A stretch of DNA of 64,000 bases from Pseudomonadota bacterium. Lineage in GTDB: Bacteria; Pseudomonadota; Gammaproteobacteria; Xanthomonadales; Xanthomonadaceae. Position numbers and translations under genes: made by a program. The notes below the pieces were generated by a model. It had not been told where the DNA came from. It was given only the letters and a program-made list of their open reading frames with translations, and did no database searches. The stretch is taken from NCBI GenBank assembly GCA_021821195.1, contig JAKACT010000003.1, forward strand, positions 248,001 to 312,000. Direction: 5' to 3'. Below, piece after piece: positions 8,390 to 18,089 of the stretch; positions within the stretch are counted from its first letter, which is position 1; the number at the start of each line of letters is the position of its first letter.

Positions 8390-8749
8390 ATGAACGCCAA
8401 ACTTTATGTTGCCCTGGTGGCGGCTACGCTGGCACTGACCGCCTGCAAGAACGAAACCGCCACCGCGCAGAACGAGGCCGCCGAGGCCAGCGCCGCCGCC
8501 GAACAGGCGGCCGATGCCGCCGCGAATGCGGCGTCGCAGGCCACCGATGCGGCTGCCGCCGCGACCGGTGAAGCCATCGGCGAAGTCGGCGCCAACGTCG
8601 AACAGGCCGCCGATGCGGCCAAGCAGGCCAGCGCCGAGGCGGCCGCGGATGCCGCCAACGCCACCGCGGACGCGGCGCAGTCGGCGGCGGATGCCGCCGA
8701 TGAAATGGCCCAGAAGGCCGAGAAGGCGGCCGACGAAGCCAAGAAGTAA
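8390..8749 (+). CDS. Ala-rich helical lipoprotein
   Basis: A 119-residue protein with a lipobox LTAC (Cys19) after a short hydrophobic signal, followed by about 100 residues of Ala with regularly spaced Glu, Asp, Gln and Lys (AAEQAADAAANAAS-like heptads), ending in KAADEAKK. The pattern predicts a long amphipathic helix or coiled coil anchored by lipid, reminiscent of Lpp-type or LEA-like proteins without true homology. AGGAG at 8378-8382 sets the start. It differs from the 293-583 lipoprotein in lacking Pro but shares the signal sequence style and gene size. A terminator follows, so it is monocistronic. Function unknown. Confidence 0.8.
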   Translation: MNAKLYVALVAATLALTACKNETATAQNEAAEASAAAEQAADAAANAASQATDAAAAATGEAIGEVGANVEQAADAAKQASAEAAADAANATADAAQSAADAADEMAQKAEKAADEAKK

Positions 8750-8775
8750 CCGTCGGCGCGGTTGCCGCAACCCCG

Positions 8776-8806
8776 CAAGGCCCGCATTCGCGGGCCTTGT
8801 TCTTTT
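8776..8806 (+). terminator. Rho-independent terminator
   Basis: Perfect 10-bp stem (8776-8785 with 8790-8799), loop ATTC, then a T-rich tail with interruptions. It ends the Ala-rich lipoprotein transcript. Confidence 0.75.
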
Positions 8807-8846
8807 GCGCCCGCGGCGCATCGGCGGGAACGTGGCGCCCGGGCTG

Positions 8847-9080
8847 CTACCCGCAGCCGTTGCAGCCGCCGCAGTCCTTGCCGCCGCCCTGCCCCGGCGG
8901 CGCGATCCTCCGGGCCAGCGCGCGCAGCCAAGCAGGCCGGGCCTCGCGCAGCAGCGGCAGGGCAATGGCGATGCGCAGGCGCCGGGTGGCGTTCGGGAAC
9001 TGCTTGCGCATCACCACCACCGCGCTGGCCAGCACCGCCAGCGCGATGACGAGGTACTGCGCCAGCAGCCCCGCGCTCAT
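8847..9080 (-). CDS. Small Cys-rich membrane protein downstream of feoB
   Basis: A 77-residue protein with one N-terminal membrane segment (about 3-24, LLAQYLVIALAVLASAVVVM), a basic middle and a C-terminal Cys cluster CGGCNGC. Its ATG overlaps the feoB stop by 4 bases. Small Cys-rich membrane proteins are common third genes of feo operons (FeoC-like or FeoB-associated Cys-rich proteins). The Cys cluster may bind iron or an Fe-S cluster and regulate FeoB, but that is inference. The position in the operon is the strongest evidence for a role in ferrous-iron uptake. Confidence 0.75.
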   Translation of the reverse strand: MSAGLLAQYLVIALAVLASAVVVMRKQFPNATRRLRIAIALPLLREARPAWLRALARRIAPPGQGGGKDCGGCNGCG

Positions 9081-10933
9081 CCGCCCGCCCCCAGCGCCAA
9101 CGCGATCCGGTAGGTCGCGAACGACGCCAGGTAGGCCAGCGCGAACAGGTAGCCGGCGGCGAAGCCCGTCTGCTTCCACGAATGGGTTTCGCGCTTGATC
9201 GTGGCCAGGGTGGAGATGCACTGCGGCGCGTAGATGAACCACACCAGCAGCGACAGCGCGGTGGCCAGCGACCACTGGTCCTGGATGATCGGGGTAAGCG
9301 CCTGGATCGTCGCATCCTCGCTGGCCGCCGACAGTGCGTACACCGTCGCCAGCGAAGACACCACCACCTCGCGTGCGGCCATGCCCGGGATCAGTGCGAT
9401 GCAGATCTGCCAGTTGAAGCCGATCGGCGCGAATACCGCAGTCATCCAGTGGCCGATGCGCCCGGCGAAGCTGTAGTCAATGGCAGGGGCGGTGGCGTCG
9501 ACCGGCGCGCCCGGGAAGGACAGCAGGAACCACAGCAGGATGGTCAGCGCCAGGATGATCCCGCCCACCCGCTTGAGGAAGATCATCGCCCGCTCCCACA
9601 GCCCGATGGCGAGGTCGCGCAGGTGCGGAATGCGGTAGGACGGCAGCTCCAGCAGCAGCGGATGTTCGCTCTTGTCGCGCCGCCACAGCTTCATCGTCCA
9701 CGCCACCGCCAGCGCGCTGAGGATGCCGGCCGCGTACAGGCCGAACAGCACCAGCCCCTGCTGGTTGAACCAGCCGATGTCCTTCTGCGGCACGAACGCG
9801 CCGATCAGCAGCGCATACACCGGCAGCCGCGCCGAGCAGGTCATCAGCGGCGCGACCAGGATGGTGGCGATGCGGTCGCGCGGGTCCTGGATGGAGCGCG
9901 TCGACATGATCCCCGGCACCGCGCAGGCGAAGCTGGACAGCAGCGGGATGAAGCTGCGCCCGGACAGCCCCGCCGCCGCCATCATCCGGTCGAGCAGGAA
10001 GGCCGCGCGCGGCAGGTAGCCGGATTCCTCCAGCGCCAGGATGAAGGCGAACAGCACCATGATCTGCGGCAGGAACACGATCACCCCGCCCAGGCCGGCG
10101 ATGATGCCGTCCACCAGCAGGCTGCGCAGCGGACCGTCCGGCAGGGTGCCGCCCACCAGTCCGCCGAACCAGCCGGTGGCGGCCTCGATGGCGTCCATCA
10201 TCGGCGTGGCCCAGGCGTACACCGCCTGGAAGATCAGGAACATCACCACGCCCAGCGCCAGCAGGCCGAACACCGGGTGCAGCAGCCAGCGGTCCAGCGC
10301 GTCGTCGATGGCGGCGGTGCGGCGCGGCATCGCCACCGCCAGCGCCAGCAGCCGGCGCACTTCCTCGTGCAGGGCCTCGTCGGCCACCGCCTCGCGGGAT
10401 TCCGGCAGCGCCGGCAGCGGGCCTTCCAGCCGATCCAACAGCGCGCGCGCGCCATCGCGGCGCACCGCCACCGTTTCCACCACCGGCAAGCCCAGCTCGC
10501 GCTGCAGCACGTCCACGTCGATGGCGATGCCGCGCCGGCGCGCGGCGTCGATCATGTTCAGCGCCACGATCACCGGCCGTCCCAGCGCGCGCAGTTCCAG
10601 CGCGAAGCGCAGGTGCAGGCGCAGGTTGGTGGCATCGACCACGCAGACCAGCAGGTCGGGCGCGGCCTCGCCCGGATAGAAGCCGCGGATCAGGTCGCGG
10701 GTCACCGCTTCGTCCAGGCTGGCGGCGTTGAGGCTGTAGGCGCCCGGCAGGTCCAGCACGGCGTAGCTGCGGCCCGATGGCGACAGCAGCCGCCCCTCCT
10801 TGCGCTCGACGGTGACGCCGGCGTAGTTCGCCACCTTCTGGCGGCTGCCGGTCAGCAGGTTGAACAGCGCGGTCTTGCCGCAGTTCGGGTTGCCGACCAG
10901 GGCGATGCGCGGCAGCGCGGCGGCTTCGCTCAT
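9077..10933 (-). CDS. feoB: Ferrous iron transporter FeoB
   Basis: A 618-residue inner-membrane Fe(II) permease. The N-terminal G domain has G1 GNPNCGKT (14-21), G3 DLPGAYS and G4 NMID, followed by a helical GDI-like spacer and then the gate and FeoB_C membrane domains with many hydrophobic segments. The start ATG 10933 overlaps the feoA stop by 4 bases. The length is shorter than E. coli FeoB (773) but within the range of many proteobacterial forms. The operon feoA-feoB-Cys-rich protein sits behind a Fur-type box at 11199-11219, so iron repression is expected. Confidence 0.95.
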   Translation of the reverse strand: MSEAAALPRIALVGNPNCGKTALFNLLTGSRQKVANYAGVTVERKEGRLLSPSGRSYAVLDLPGAYSLNAASLDEAVTRDLIRGFYPGEAAPDLLVCVVDATNLRLHLRFALELRALGRPVIVALNMIDAARRRGIAIDVDVLQRELGLPVVETVAVRRDGARALLDRLEGPLPALPESREAVADEALHEEVRRLLALAVAMPRRTAAIDDALDRWLLHPVFGLLALGVVMFLIFQAVYAWATPMMDAIEAATGWFGGLVGGTLPDGPLRSLLVDGIIAGLGGVIVFLPQIMVLFAFILALEESGYLPRAAFLLDRMMAAAGLSGRSFIPLLSSFACAVPGIMSTRSIQDPRDRIATILVAPLMTCSARLPVYALLIGAFVPQKDIGWFNQQGLVLFGLYAAGILSALAVAWTMKLWRRDKSEHPLLLELPSYRIPHLRDLAIGLWERAMIFLKRVGGIILALTILLWFLLSFPGAPVDATAPAIDYSFAGRIGHWMTAVFAPIGFNWQICIALIPGMAAREVVVSSLATVYALSAASEDATIQALTPIIQDQWSLATALSLLVWFIYAPQCISTLATIKRETHSWKQTGFAAGYLFALAYLASFATYRIALALGAGG

Positions 10934-11178
10934 GCCGCGCTCCCGCTGGCGCGCAGCCGCACCCGCGCGGCTTCCGCGCGGCGCAGGGCGAAGCGGGTGA
11001 AGCCCACCTGCACCAGCAGCGGCTCGGCGCCCAGCGGCCCGGCCGCGACCACCTCGATATCTTCGCCGGCAACGAAGCCCAGCTCGCGCAGGCGGCGCGC
11101 CACCGGGTCGTTGGGCACCTGTTCCTCGACGGCATCGACGACGGCCGGCTTGCGCTTGGGAAGTTCGGTCAATCGCAT
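10930..11178 (-). CDS. feoA: Ferrous iron transport protein FeoA
   Basis: An 82-residue SH3-like FeoA domain protein with the family features RRLRELGFVAGEDIEVV and a C-terminal beta stretch (GFTRFALRRAEAARV). FeoA is a small cytoplasmic partner needed for FeoB-dependent Fe(II) uptake. ATG 11178 gives the normal length; upstream frame extension is antisense to liuC and discarded. It overlaps feoB by 4 bases. The Fur-like palindrome lies about 20 bases upstream of the start codon, so it would block transcription when iron is plentiful. Confidence 0.92.
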   Translation of the reverse strand: MRLTELPKRKPAVVDAVEEQVPNDPVARRLRELGFVAGEDIEVVAAGPLGAEPLLVQVGFTRFALRRAEAARVRLRASGSAA

Positions 11179-11198
11179 GGAAACCGCACCACAGGAAC

Positions 11199-11219
11199 AA
11201 ATGGGAATTGTTCTCAATT
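11199..11219 (-). promoter_or_regulatory. Fur box upstream of feoA
   Basis: The core TGAGAACAATTCCCA (minus strand, 11216-11202) fits the 7-1-7 Fur pattern TGATAATnATTATCA at 11 positions (5 of 7, the centre, 5 of 7), flanked by AAT/ATT bases that extend the palindrome. It lies in the 103-base divergent gap between feoA and liuC, nearer feoA (21 bases from its ATG). Confidence 0.75.
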
Positions 11220-11281
11220 TTAGCACCCGCGTGCTGCCGCTATCATGTGTTGGATCAAATTCCGGAGCGATCGACCTGCCC

Positions 11282-12066
11282 ATGAGCCAAGCCCTGCAAC
11301 TTGACCGCGATGGCGCCGTCGCCCGCCTGCGGATGACCCGCGCGCAGGTGCACAACGCCTTCGACGCCGGCCTGATCGCCGGGCTCACCGCCGCGCTGGT
11401 GGGGCTGGCCGACGATCCCGCGGTGCGGGTGGTGGTGCTGGAAGCCGAGGGCCCCTCGTTCTCGGCCGGCGCCGACCTGAACTGGATGCGCGGGATGGCC
11501 GCCGCCAGCGAGGCCGAGAACCGCGAGGATTCTCTCGCCCTCGCCCGCCTGATGCGCACGCTGGATGAGCTGCCGAAGCCGACCATCGCCCGCGTGCAGG
11601 GCGCGGCCTTCGGCGGCGGCGTGGGGCTGGTGGCCTGCTGCGACATCGCCATCGGCGTGCCGGAGGCGAAATTCGGCCTGACCGAGAGCAAGCTCGGCCT
11701 GCTGCCGGCGGTGATCTCGCCCTACGTCATCAGCGCCATCGGCGCGCGGCAGGCGCGCCGGTACTTCGCCACCGCCGAGATCTTCGACGCCGCCGAGGCG
11801 CTGCGCATCGACTTGCTGCACCAGGTCGTCGACGCCGACGCGCTGGACGCCGCCGTGCAGCGCCAGGTCAACCTGCTGCTCAAGGCCGGCCCGGTCGCGT
11901 CCGCCTCCGCCAAGCAGCTGGTGCGCGCCGTCTGCGCTCACACAGACGGCGCGAAACACGACGCCGACAACGCCGCCCTGATCGCCCGCCTGCGGGTCTC
12001 GCCCGAGGGCCAGGAAGGCCTGTCGGCCTTCCTCGACAAGCGCAAGCCGAATTGGATCCAAGCCTG

Positions 12067-12067
<1 letters not shown>
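11282..12067 (+). CDS. liuC: Enoyl-CoA hydratase family, methylglutaconyl-CoA hydratase
   Basis: A 261-residue crotonase-fold enzyme. The oxyanion-hole segments are FSAGADLNWM (60-69) and GGGVGLVACCDIA (111-123), and FGLTESKLGLLP (131-142) carries the acidic residue expected of hydratases. Placed directly before the biotin-carboxylase subunit and HMG-CoA lyase, it most likely hydrates 3-methylglutaconyl-CoA to HMG-CoA in leucine degradation; the fold alone would not show this. Its stop overlaps the next start by one base (TGATG). The start ATG 11282 is chosen because the much longer upstream frame is antisense to feoB. Confidence 0.88.
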
Positions 12068-14058
<1,991 letters not shown>

Positions 14059-14059
14059 C

Positions 14060-14959
14060 ATGAGCCTGCCCAGCCACGTCCGCATCGTCGAAGTCGGTCC
14101 GCGAGACGGCCTGCAGAACGAGAAGGTCGACATCGGTACCGCCGCCAAGATCGAGCTGATCGACCGGCTGTCCAAGACCGGCCTGGCCAGCATCGAGGCC
14201 ACCGCCTTCGTCAGCCCGAAATGGGTGCCGCAGATGGCGGATGCCGCACAGGTGCTGGCCGGCATCACCCGCGCATCGGGAATCAGCTATCCGGTGCTGG
14301 TGCCAAACGAGCAAGGTTACGAACGCGCGCGCGCAGCCGGCGCGCAGGAAGTGGCGGTGTTCACCGCCGCCTCCGAAGCGTTCAACCTGAAGAACACCAA
14401 TGCCGGCATCGAGGCATCGCTGCAGCGCTTCGCGCCGGTACTGGAGCGCGCCCGCACCGACGGCGTAAAGGTGCGCGGCTACGTCTCCACCGTGCTCGGC
14501 TGCCCCTACCAGGGCGAAGTGCCGCTGGCCGACGTGGTGCGGGTGGCACGCGCACTGCACGACATGGGTTGCTACGAGGTTTCGCTGGGCGACACCATCG
14601 GCGTCGGCACCCCGGCCAAGGCGCGGGCGATGCTGAAGGCGGTTTCCACCGAGGTGCCGATGGCCGCGCTGGCCATCCACTTCCACGACACCTACGGGCA
14701 GGCGCTGGCCAACGTGCTGGCCTGCCTGGAGGAAGGCGTGGCGGTGGTGGACAGCGCGGTGTCCGGTGCCGGCGGCTGCCCCTACGCCAAGGGCGCCAGC
14801 GGCAACGTGGCCAGCGAGGACGTGGTCTACATGCTGCACGGCCTCGGCGTCCACACCGGCATCGACCTGCCGCTGCTGGCGGAAACCGGACGCTGGCTGG
14901 CCGGCCTACTGGGCCGCGACACCGGCAGCAAGGTCGGGCGCGCGCTGGGCGCGTCCTGA
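14060..14959 (+). CDS. liuE: Hydroxymethylglutaryl-CoA lyase
   Basis: A 299-residue TIM-barrel lyase of the HMGL family that splits HMG-CoA into acetyl-CoA and acetoacetate, the last step of leucine degradation. [12 protein letters not shown] (10-21) holds the N-terminal catalytic/metal residues, HFHD (207-210) supplies metal ligands, and the signature [17 protein letters not shown] (238-254) has the active-site Cys240. The start lies 1 base after the liuD stop, so co-translation is likely. The gene is also called mvaB. Confidence 0.94.
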   Translation: MSLPSHVRIVEVGPRDGLQNEKVDIGTAAKIELIDRLSKTGLASIEATAFVSPKWVPQMADAAQVLAGITRASGISYPVLVPNEQGYERARAAGAQEVAVFTAASEAFNLKNTNAGIEASLQRFAPVLERARTDGVKVRGYVSTVLGCPYQGEVPLADVVRVARALHDMGCYEVSLGDTIGVGTPAKARAMLKAVSTEVPMAALAIHFHDTYGQALANVLACLEEGVAVVDSAVSGAGGCPYAKGASGNVASEDVVYMLHGLGVHTGIDLPLLAETGRWLAGLLGRDTGSKVGRALGAS

Positions 14960-14987
14960 ACACCACGCACTGAACTGGGCCCTGCGC

Positions 14988-15482
14988 ATGAGCACGTTCG
15001 AAATCCGTCCCATCCGCGCCGACGACGATGCCGCGATGGCCGCCGTCATCCGCACGGTGATGCCCGAATTCGGGGCCACCGGCAGCGGCTTCGCCATCAG
15101 CGACCCGGAAGTGGACTGGATGAGCCGCGCCTACGCCGCGCCGCGCCACGCCTATTTCGTGCTGGAACGCGATGGCCGCGTGCTCGGCGGCGCCGGCGTT
15201 GCACCGCTGGCCGGCGGCGATGCCGACGTCTGCGAACTGCGCAAGATGTATTTCCTGCCGGAAGCCCGCGGCAGCGGCGCCGGCGCGGCGATGATGGCGC
15301 GCTGCCTGGACGCCGCGCGCGGCTTCGGCTTCACCCGCTGCTACCTGGAAACCCTCACCGGCATGGACGCGGCCATGCGCCTGTACGAGCGCAGCGGTTT
15401 CCGCCGCATCGACGCCGCCATGGGCGCCACCGGACACGGCGGCTGCAACAGGTTCTACCTGCTCGATCTCGCTTCGCCGTAG
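14988..15482 (+). CDS. GNAT family N-acetyltransferase
   Basis: A 164-residue single-domain GNAT protein. It opens FEIRPIRADDDAAM, typical of family N termini, and has ELRKMYFLPEARGSGAGAAM, the acetyl-CoA-binding strand and loop (RGSGAG replaces the usual RGxGxG/A), then a C-terminal MRLYERSGFRRI. The ATG at 14988 lies 28 bases after liuE and is likely part of the same transcript. The substrate is unknown. A large inverted repeat starts 3 bases after the stop, which probably forms the end of this transcript. Confidence 0.85.
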   Translation: MSTFEIRPIRADDDAAMAAVIRTVMPEFGATGSGFAISDPEVDWMSRAYAAPRHAYFVLERDGRVLGGAGVAPLAGGDADVCELRKMYFLPEARGSGAGAAMMARCLDAARGFGFTRCYLETLTGMDAAMRLYERSGFRRIDAAMGATGHGGCNRFYLLDLASP

Positions 15483-15485
15483 CCC

Positions 15486-15601
15486 GCACCGGGCCTGCCG
15501 CCGGGGGCTGCTCGCGGCTCAATGCGAACGTCCTGTTCGATATCGCCGACGTGCGCCATCCATGGCGCACTCTACGCAGCCCCCGGCGGCAGGCCCGGTG
15601 C
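15486..15601. repeat. Nested long inverted repeat after the GNAT gene
   Basis: Two perfectly complementary 26-base arms (15486-15511 and 15576-15601) enclose 64 bases that contain a second 9-bp palindrome (15551-15559 with 15562-15570). There is no T-run directly after either arm. It fills most of the gap between the GNAT and SDR genes. It may act as a transcript-end or stabilising hairpin, or be a REP-like dispersed element. Confidence 0.8.
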
Positions 15602-15650
15602 TCCTCGCTGTTTCGGTAAAATCGCCGTTTTCCCGCCCGCAGGAACTTCC

Positions 15651-16421
15651 ATGCAGCTTGCATCCGCCCGCGCCGTCGTCACCGGTGGCGTTTCCGGCCT
15701 CGGCTTCGCCGTCGCCCAGCACCTGGTTGCCCACGGCGGCAAGGTCGCCCTGTTCGACGTCAACGAAGACAAGGGCGCGGCTGCCGTGGCCGAGCTGGGC
15801 GAAACCAATGCCCGCTTCTTCAAGACCGACGTCAGCAACGAGGAACAGGTCGCCGCCAACGTCGCTGCCGCTAGGGATTTCCTGGGCGGTCTGAACACGG
15901 CCATCAACTGCGCCGGCATCCTGGGCGCCGGCCGCGTGCTGGGCAAGACCGGGCCGATGACGCTGTCGCATTTCTCCACCACGGTGATGGTGAACCTGGT
16001 CGGCAGCTTCAACGTGGCCAAGGCCTGCGCCGACCTGATGCAGCACAACGAAGCGAGCGCCGACGGCGAGCGCGGCGTGATCGTCAACACCGCCTCCGTG
16101 GCCGCCTACGAGGGCCAGATCGGCCAGGCCGCCTACTCCGCCTCGAAGGGCGGCGTGGTCGGCATGACCCTGCCGATGGCGCGCGAGCTGGCCCGCTTCG
16201 GCATCCGCGTGATGACCGTGGCGCCGGGCGTGTTCTGGACACCGATGGTCGACGGCATGCCGGAGGACGTGCAGAAGTCGCTGGCCGCCACCATCCCGTT
16301 CCCGTCGCGCCTGGGCCAGCCGCAGGAGTACGCCGACCTGGTGGCCTACATCCTCACCAACACCTATCTCAACGGCGAAACCATCCGCCTCGACGGTGCC
16401 ACCCGGCTGGCGCCGAAGTGA
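15651..16421 (+). CDS. SDR family, 3-hydroxyacyl-CoA dehydrogenase type 2 (HSD10-like)
   Basis: A 256-residue classical short-chain dehydrogenase. The NAD site is VTGGVSGLG (about 9-17), NCAG lies near residue 85, and the catalytic triad is Ser in VNTASVA with Tyr and Lys in YSASK. The C-terminal half ([23 protein letters not shown]) matches the HSD10 group, which oxidises 2-methyl-3-hydroxybutyryl-CoA in isoleucine breakdown and also medium or short 3-hydroxyacyl-CoAs. This fits the neighbouring liu genes. AGGAAC precedes ATG 15651. The stop overlaps the next gene by 4 bases (GTGA). Exact acyl chain preference cannot be read from sequence. Confidence 0.88.
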   Translation: MQLASARAVVTGGVSGLGFAVAQHLVAHGGKVALFDVNEDKGAAAVAELGETNARFFKTDVSNEEQVAANVAAARDFLGGLNTAINCAGILGAGRVLGKTGPMTLSHFSTTVMVNLVGSFNVAKACADLMQHNEASADGERGVIVNTASVAAYEGQIGQAAYSASKGGVVGMTLPMARELARFGIRVMTVAPGVFWTPMVDGMPEDVQKSLAATIPFPSRLGQPQEYADLVAYILTNTYLNGETIRLDGATRLAPK

Positions 16422-16720
16422 ACGACTTCGGTTCGCGCGCCGCACGCTGGACGGCGGTCAAGTGGCCGGCGATCCGCGCGCGCGGCATGTGGCGGTTCGT
16501 GCTGCTCAAGGGTGTCGGTTTCTGGGGCGGGCTGATGCTGGCGTTCATGGCTATCGCCATGACCCTGCAACTTGGCCCCTCGCACCCTCGCCTCCCACTG
16601 GTGCTGGCCATCGCGGTGCCGCTGTGCGCGATCGGTGGCCTGATCTGGGGGCTGCTTACCTGGCTTTTCAACGAACGCATCTTCCACGCGCTCCAACAAC
16701 AAAAGAAAAACTTCCCATGA
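16418..16720 (+). CDS. Small two-segment membrane protein between SDR and efpL
   Basis: A 100-residue protein starting at GTG 16418, which overlaps the SDR stop (GTGA), and ending with a 4-base overlap into efpL (ATGA). It has a basic N terminus ([11 protein letters not shown]), two hydrophobic segments (about 27-49 and 61-84, the second with a [12 protein letters not shown] core), and a short polar tail QQQKKNFP. I do not recognise a family. The tight overlaps on both sides are the best evidence that it is translated. Confidence 0.65.
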   Translation: MNDFGSRAARWTAVKWPAIRARGMWRFVLLKGVGFWGGLMLAFMAIAMTLQLGPSHPRLPLVLAIAVPLCAIGGLIWGLLTWLFNERIFHALQQQKKNFP

Positions 16721-17283
16721 AGGCTTACGACATCAAGAAGGGCAACGTCGTCGAACACAACGGCAGCGTCTACCAGATCCGCGACATCGAGCGCAGCAGC
16801 CCGCAGGGCCGCGGCGGCAACGTCAAGTTCCGCTTCACCATGTACAGCGTGCCCGGCGGCAGCAAGCTCGACATCACCGTGGGCGGCGACGACGAGCTGA
16901 AGGAAGTCGAGCTGTCGCGCCGGCAGGTGACCTACTCGTACCGGGACGGCGATGCGTTCGTGTTCCTCGATGACGAGGACTACACCCCGTACACGCTGGA
17001 CGCCGACGTCGTTGGCGATGCCGCCGGCTACATCGTCGACGACCTCAGCGGCTGCTACATCCAGATCATCGACGACCTGCCGGTAGCCGTGCAGCTGCCG
17101 CAGAGCGTGGCGATCGAAGTCATCGAAACCCCGCCGGAACTCAAGGGCGGCACCGCCACCAAGCGCCCGAAGCCGGCCAAGCTGTCCACCGGCATCGAGA
17201 TCATGGTGCCGGAATACATCGGCAACGGCGAAAAGGTGTGGGTGAACACCACCACCGGCGAATTCGGCGGCCGCGCGGAGTAA
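16717..17283 (+). CDS. efpL: Elongation factor P-like protein EfpL (YeiP)
   Basis: A 188-residue three-domain EF-P paralogue. It matches recalled E. coli YeiP through the KOW-like domain, the central OB domain ([14 protein letters not shown]) and the C-terminal OB domain ([23 protein letters not shown]). In the loop that reaches the ribosomal peptidyl-transferase centre it has SSPQGRGGN, with Arg at the tip rather than the Lys or Arg that canonical EF-P has modified. This fits EfpL, reported to relieve stalling at proline-containing and other difficult motifs without modification. Canonical efp is not in the window. Confidence 0.88.
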   Translation: MKAYDIKKGNVVEHNGSVYQIRDIERSSPQGRGGNVKFRFTMYSVPGGSKLDITVGGDDELKEVELSRRQVTYSYRDGDAFVFLDDEDYTPYTLDADVVGDAAGYIVDDLSGCYIQIIDDLPVAVQLPQSVAIEVIETPPELKGGTATKRPKPAKLSTGIEIMVPEYIGNGEKVWVNTTTGEFGGRAE

Positions 17284-17295
17284 GCCCCGGCGCAA

Positions 17296-17333
17296 TTGCC
17301 CGTCTTCCCCGCTTGGGTGGGGATGACGGGCAA
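17296..17333. repeat. REP-like inverted repeat after efpL
   Basis: A hairpin with perfect 9-bp outer arms (17296-17304 and 17325-17333), an inner CCCC/GGGG pair and a G/T loop, ending in GATGACGGG. The sequence style (CCCGTC..CCCCGC..GGGGATGACGGG) resembles the dispersed CGTCATTCCCGC-type repeats common in proteobacterial intergenic DNA. It may also end the efpL transcript, although no T-run follows. Confidence 0.6.
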
Positions 17334-17462
17334 AGCTGTGCTGCGCAGGACGTTCTTGTCACCCCCGCGACACCGCCATCAGCAATGCCACCGCCACGGC
17401 GCTTGCCCAACATCGCCCGCTGCGCCACACTGCCATGGCAAGCCTTGCCATAGGAGCGCGCC

Positions 17463-17705
17463 GTGGCCACCATGAACATCTCCCTGCCCGACGAACTCAA
17501 GCAGTTCGTCGATGCGCAAGTGGCCGAACACGCCTACGGCTCGGCCAGCGAATACTTGCGTGAACTGATCCGCAAGCAGCGCGACGTGGAAAAGCTGCGC
17601 CAAATGCTGCTGGACGGCGCCAATTCCGGGCCGGCCACGCCCATGGAACCGGATTTCTTCGACAAGATGCGCGAACGCGCCCATACAAGGGCCGCCGGCA
17701 AGTGA
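17463..17705 (+). CDS. parD: ParD-family antitoxin
   Basis: An 80-residue protein with an N-terminal ribbon-helix-helix domain (NISLPDELKQFVDAQVAEH, then GSASEYLRELIRKQ), the DNA-binding part of ParD/CopG antitoxins, and a charged, probably disordered C-terminal tail (about 45-80) that would wrap the toxin. GTG 17463 lies 6 bases after AGGAG (17452-17456); an in-frame ATG at 17472 would remove only three residues. The gene overlaps parE by 4 bases (GTGA), the standard antitoxin-first arrangement. Autoregulation by the ParD-ParE complex is typical of the family, but no operator was identified. Confidence 0.88.
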   Translation: MATMNISLPDELKQFVDAQVAEHAYGSASEYLRELIRKQRDVEKLRQMLLDGANSGPATPMEPDFFDKMRERAHTRAAGK

Positions 17706-18016
17706 AGCCGCTGCAATGGCATCCGCTCGCAAGACTTGATGCCGACGAAGCTGCGAACTGGTACGCCGAACAAGGCGGCTTGGCATTGGAACTTCGATTC
17801 ATTCAGTCCCTGGACACTGCCATTGCACAGATCGCCGACCAGCCCGGCATCGGCGCATCACGCTATTCCGAGGTGCTGAAACTGCGCGACCTGCGCTTCT
17901 GGTCGCTCAAGGGTTTCCCGTACCTGATCTTCTACCTCGAACGCGACACGCACGTTGACATCTGGCGCGTGCTGCACGCCCAGCGCGATATTCCGGCATG
18001 GATGGGGGACGCATGA
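17702..18016 (+). CDS. parE: ParE/RelE-superfamily toxin
   Basis: A 104-residue protein of the ParE type: two N-terminal helices (ARLDADEAANWYAEQGG, LALELRFIQSLDTAI) and a C-terminal beta-sheet (DLRFWSLKGFPYLIFYLERDTHVDIWRVLHAQRD). The R..H..RD end and the FPYLIFY strand are family hallmarks. ParE toxins poison DNA gyrase, whereas RelE relatives cleave mRNA; pairing with a ParD antitoxin supports ParE. It starts at GTG 17702 within the parD stop. The type III modification gene follows 73 bases later on the same strand. Confidence 0.85.
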   Translation: MKPLQWHPLARLDADEAANWYAEQGGLALELRFIQSLDTAIAQIADQPGIGASRYSEVLKLRDLRFWSLKGFPYLIFYLERDTHVDIWRVLHAQRDIPAWMGDA

Positions 18017-18089
18017 GCCGCATCGCAGCCGCTGCGACGGCCCGCCCGCAAACTGCCCCACTTCACCGCGCCGCAAGGACCGCCCCGCA

